Source of the DNA: Streptomyces sp. S.PB5
GTDB taxonomy: Bacteria > Actinomycetota > Actinomycetes > Streptomycetales > Streptomycetaceae
Direction of reading: 5' to 3'
Assembly: GCF_030403745.1 (NCBI RefSeq)
Contig: NZ_JAQMWP010000018.1
Coordinates: 1 to 64,000 of the forward strand
Length of the DNA stretch: 64,000 nt
Part shown: positions 62,104 to 64,000 of the stretch, in pieces
How positions within the stretch are numbered: the first letter of the stretch is position 1
How the letters are laid out: every line of letters starts with the position of its first letter
The notes under the pieces: model-generated
Database searches by the model: none
The model's input: the letters and a program-made list of their open reading frames with translations, nothing else
What the model was told of the DNA's origin: nothing
Made by a program: the position numbers and the translations under genes

Positions 62104-62198
62104 GACGACGTGCCGGACTTCCGGACGTCGAAGTTGCGGGGATGCGTAAGGCCGTAATGGCGGCGAGATCTCCTGACGGGTCGTGCCGGTGGGGCGGA

Positions 62199-63050
62199 TC
62201 AGCGGGTGAAGGCGACAGATTCAGCGAGATCCTTCTGAGTCTCGAGCGCGGTGAGACGTTCGGTGAGTGCCGCGTGGATTGCGCTGTAGGTGTCGGAGCC
62301 GAGAGTCAGGCGCAGTGGCGGGCTCGGGTGGCGGGTGGTGTCGTAAATCGCGGCGGCGAGCTTGGCCGGGTCGCCGGTGAAGACGCTCTCGTCTGCGGTT
62401 TCCAGGTAGTGCCGGGTCTGGCCGACGGCATTGTCGCGGTAGACGGTCGTTTCGGTGGTGTATTGCAGGGCCGAAGCGAAGCCGGTACGGGTGGCGCCGG
62501 GCTCGACCAGAGTGAGGTGAATGTTGAAGTCGGAGACCTCGCGGCTGACGCTCTCGGTGAAGCCCTCCAGCCCCCACTTGCCCGCGTGATAGGAGCTGTG
62601 AGTGGGGATACCGACCTGGCCGCCCAGGCTGGAGATCTGGATGATGCGGCCACCGCCCTGCTCACGCATCGGCTGCAGGAAGGCGCGGGTGATCAGCATC
62701 GGCGCGAGCAGGAGGACCTCGATCTGGTCGCGAATCTGCTCGACGGTCATTTCCTCGGCGGCGCCCACAACCGCGTATCCGGCATTGTTGACCACAATGT
62801 CCACCGGCCCGGATTGGAGAGTCCTGCCGACCACCTTGTCCACATCGGCCGGCCGCGTGAGGTCGAGGATCTCGACAGTCAGCCGGTCGCCGTACGTCTC
62901 GCGCAGATCTTCCAGAGCTGCCGGGCGGCGGACCGTCGCCGTAACGCGGTCGCCGTTCCGGAGGGCGTGCTCGGTGAGATGGCGGCCCAGCCCACCGGAG
63001 GCTCCGGTGACGAACCAGTGACGTGAGGCCTTGTCGGAGGGGGCGGGCAT
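62199..63050 (-). CDS. SDR-family oxidoreductase
   Basis: 283-residue short-chain dehydrogenase. Cofactor motif VTGASGGLGRHLTEHAL near residue 14, VNNAGYAVVG (NAG), catalytic Ser in QISSLGGQVG and YHAGKWGLEGF (YxxxK), then a C-terminal region with VEPGATRTGF. ATG at 63050 with GGAG upstream. Divergent from a TetR gene; two strong operator-like palindromes lie between the starts. Expression is probably induced when the TetR ligand appears. Substrate unknown. Confidence 0.9.
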   Translation of the reverse strand: MPAPSDKASRHWFVTGASGGLGRHLTEHALRNGDRVTATVRRPAALEDLRETYGDRLTVEILDLTRPADVDKVVGRTLQSGPVDIVVNNAGYAVVGAAEEMTVEQIRDQIEVLLLAPMLITRAFLQPMREQGGGRIIQISSLGGQVGIPTHSSYHAGKWGLEGFTESVSREVSDFNIHLTLVEPGATRTGFASALQYTTETTVYRDNAVGQTRHYLETADESVFTGDPAKLAAAIYDTTRHPSPPLRLTLGSDTYSAIHAALTERLTALETQKDLAESVAFTR

Positions 63051-63076
63051 GGGGGTCTCCTGAAGTAGAGTAATAC

Positions 63077-63115
63077 CGGAACCTGTTCCGTTTAAGTTAA
63101 GCGGAACGGATTCCG
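63077..63115. promoter_or_regulatory. Twin TetR operators
   Basis: CGGAACCTGTTCCG (63077-63090, perfect arms CGGAAC/GTTCCG) and CGGAACGGATTCCG (63102-63115, arms CGGAA/TTCCG), starts 25 bases apart, in the 100-base region between the divergent SDR and TetR genes. Confidence 0.75.
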
Positions 63116-63150
63116 GAAAGCAACTGGAGATCGACACCGAAGGATCCCGC

Positions 63151-63726
63151 ATGCCCGCCACGCCCCGCCGTACCAGGAGTGACGCGCTGCAGAACCGGGA
63201 GCGCTTGCTCGAGGTCGCCGCGCAGGCCTTCGCCGAGCAGGGGCTGGACACCGCGCCTGCCGCCATCGCCAAGCAGGCGGGCGTCGGTGTCGGCACGCTC
63301 TACCGGCACTTCCCGACTCGGGAAGTCCTCATCGACGCCGCCTACCGGCGCCAACTCACCCAGGTGTGCGAGAAGGTGAACGACCTTGTCACCCAGCACC
63401 CGGCCGCCGAGGCCACCCGGATGTGGATGGAACACTTCATCCACTACGCCACGGCAAAGAGCGGAATGTCCGAAGCCCTCAACGCGGTCATCGCCTCCGG
63501 TATCGATCCATACTCCGACAGCCGCGCACTCCTTACCGACGCAGTCGCCACCCTCCTCGCGGCCGGCGCCCGAGACGGAAGCCTGCGAACGGACGTCGCC
63601 GCGGACAATGTCCTACTCCTCATGGGTGGCATCGCCTATTCCGTGCAGCACGGCACCGAAGAGCAAGCCCGTCCGCTCGTCGACCTCTTCATGGACGCGC
63701 TGACCAAGGACTCGACCGCGGGCTGA
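63151..63726 (+). CDS. TetR-family regulator of the SDR gene
   Basis: 191-residue TetR regulator. DNA-binding domain NRERLLEVAAQAFAEQGLDTAPAAIAKQAGVGVGTLYRHFPTREVLIDAAY; the C-terminal domain starts near residue 85. ATG at 63151. Divergent from the SDR gene and flanked by two palindromic sites (63077-63115), the standard arrangement for repression of both genes. The inducer is unknown. Confidence 0.93.
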   Translation: MPATPRRTRSDALQNRERLLEVAAQAFAEQGLDTAPAAIAKQAGVGVGTLYRHFPTREVLIDAAYRRQLTQVCEKVNDLVTQHPAAEATRMWMEHFIHYATAKSGMSEALNAVIASGIDPYSDSRALLTDAVATLLAAGARDGSLRTDVAADNVLLLMGGIAYSVQHGTEEQARPLVDLFMDALTKDSTAG

Positions 63727-63858
63727 ACCCGAGCTCCCGGACCGGCACGCCGACGCGAGCGCAGCCACGGTCAATTCATCGAGTGGCTCTGCCGGCACTC
63801 ACGAGGTTCTGGACACATGCCCGCACCGGCGGGCGAGCGGGGTCGTCGGCGACCGCGT

Positions 63859-64000
63859 TCACCAGGCAGCGGTGACGGCGTCGGTCCGCACAGGCGCGGC
63901 CGTCTTCGCGGTGATCTCGTCGAGGGTGATGCCGGGTGCGGTTTCGACGACGGCCAGGCCGTCGGGTGTGATGTCGAGGACGCCGAGGTCGGTGATGACG
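63859..64000 (-). CDS. 3-oxoacid/3-oxoadipate CoA-transferase beta subunit (3' end only)
   Basis: The last ~47 codons of a gene that starts beyond the right edge. The sequence VITDLGVLDITPDGLAVVETAPGITLDEITAKTAAPV matches the C-terminus of class I CoA-transferase beta subunits (ScoB/PcaJ type), and ends with a TGA at 63859-63861. The enzyme moves CoA between succinate and a 3-oxo acid. Convergent with the TetR gene; 63727-63858 holds no gene. Confidence 0.8.
   Translation of the reverse strand, partial: VITDLGVLDITPDGLAVVETAPGITLDEITAKTAAPVRTDAVTAAW

Noticed and set aside
63727..63858. Terminator between the last TetR gene and the CoA-transferase fragment
   Set aside because: No stable inverted repeat was found by eye.

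Overview
The window looks like a chromosomal segment of a Streptomyces or a close relative. GC content is very high, many starts are GTG or TTG, genes are chained by ATGA/GTGA overlaps, and there is a perfect CebR operator, a LAL-type LuxR regulator with a TTA (bldA) codon, and several TetR, LysR and HxlR regulators with their own operators. No rRNA, tRNA or CRISPR array was seen.

Layout. 1-3.7 kb: secreted plant-polysaccharide hydrolases (GH27 partial, GH43, GH6) with two divergent promoters, CGAA...TTCG inverted repeats and a CebR box. 3.7-4.5 kb: degenerate sequence. 4.5-12.3 kb: an F420-type reductase, then two transport/defence units on opposite strands: MMPL pump + histidine kinase + response regulator, and MFS pump + FAD monooxygenase. 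Both are preceded by copies of the same ~156-bp leader, in inverted orientation. 12.5-17.4 kb: a small secreted protein, a divergent LysR / PrpF-isomerase / MatC-like carboxylate unit, and a VOC protein.

17.4-28.8 kb is the most interesting part. A compact ten-gene operon on the minus strand encodes an ATP-grasp ligase, a DUF364 (putative heavy-metal chelation) protein, a cysteine-synthase-like PLP enzyme, a dipeptide epimerase with the DxD motif, an MFS exporter, a SAM methyltransferase and a complete peptide/nickel-type ABC importer. It starts under a near-consensus Zur box. Together this reads as a candidate zinc-responsive, non-NRPS metallophore system: synthesis, export and re-import. 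I cannot name the product.

29-31.2 kb: a second MMPL pump. 31.3-38.2 kb: an aromatic-degradation operon (extradiol dioxygenase, FAH-type hydrolase, flavin hydroxylase, acetoacetyl-CoA synthetase, DoxX) with a divergent TetR gene and two palindromic operators. 38.2-44.8 kb: a DUF2993 protein, two paralogous TetR regulators, a DHA2 pump and a PASTA Ser/Thr kinase. A TTGC-N10-GCAA operator occurs three times here. 44.9-47.9 kb: a peroxidase/catalase-like operon. 48.2-49.8 kb: a frameshifted DUF4331 gene and a TPR gene. 49.8-56.9 kb: SDR, HxlR/hydrolase pair, LAL regulator, two exported proteins. 57-62.1 kb: decayed DNA (ABC-ATPase remnant, weak ORF, frameshifted IS5-type transposase) around a subtilase gene. 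62.2-64 kb: SDR/TetR divergent pair with twin operators, and the 3' end of a CoA-transferase beta subunit gene running off the edge.

Translations and motif matches were made by eye; no database search, alignment program or folding program was run.
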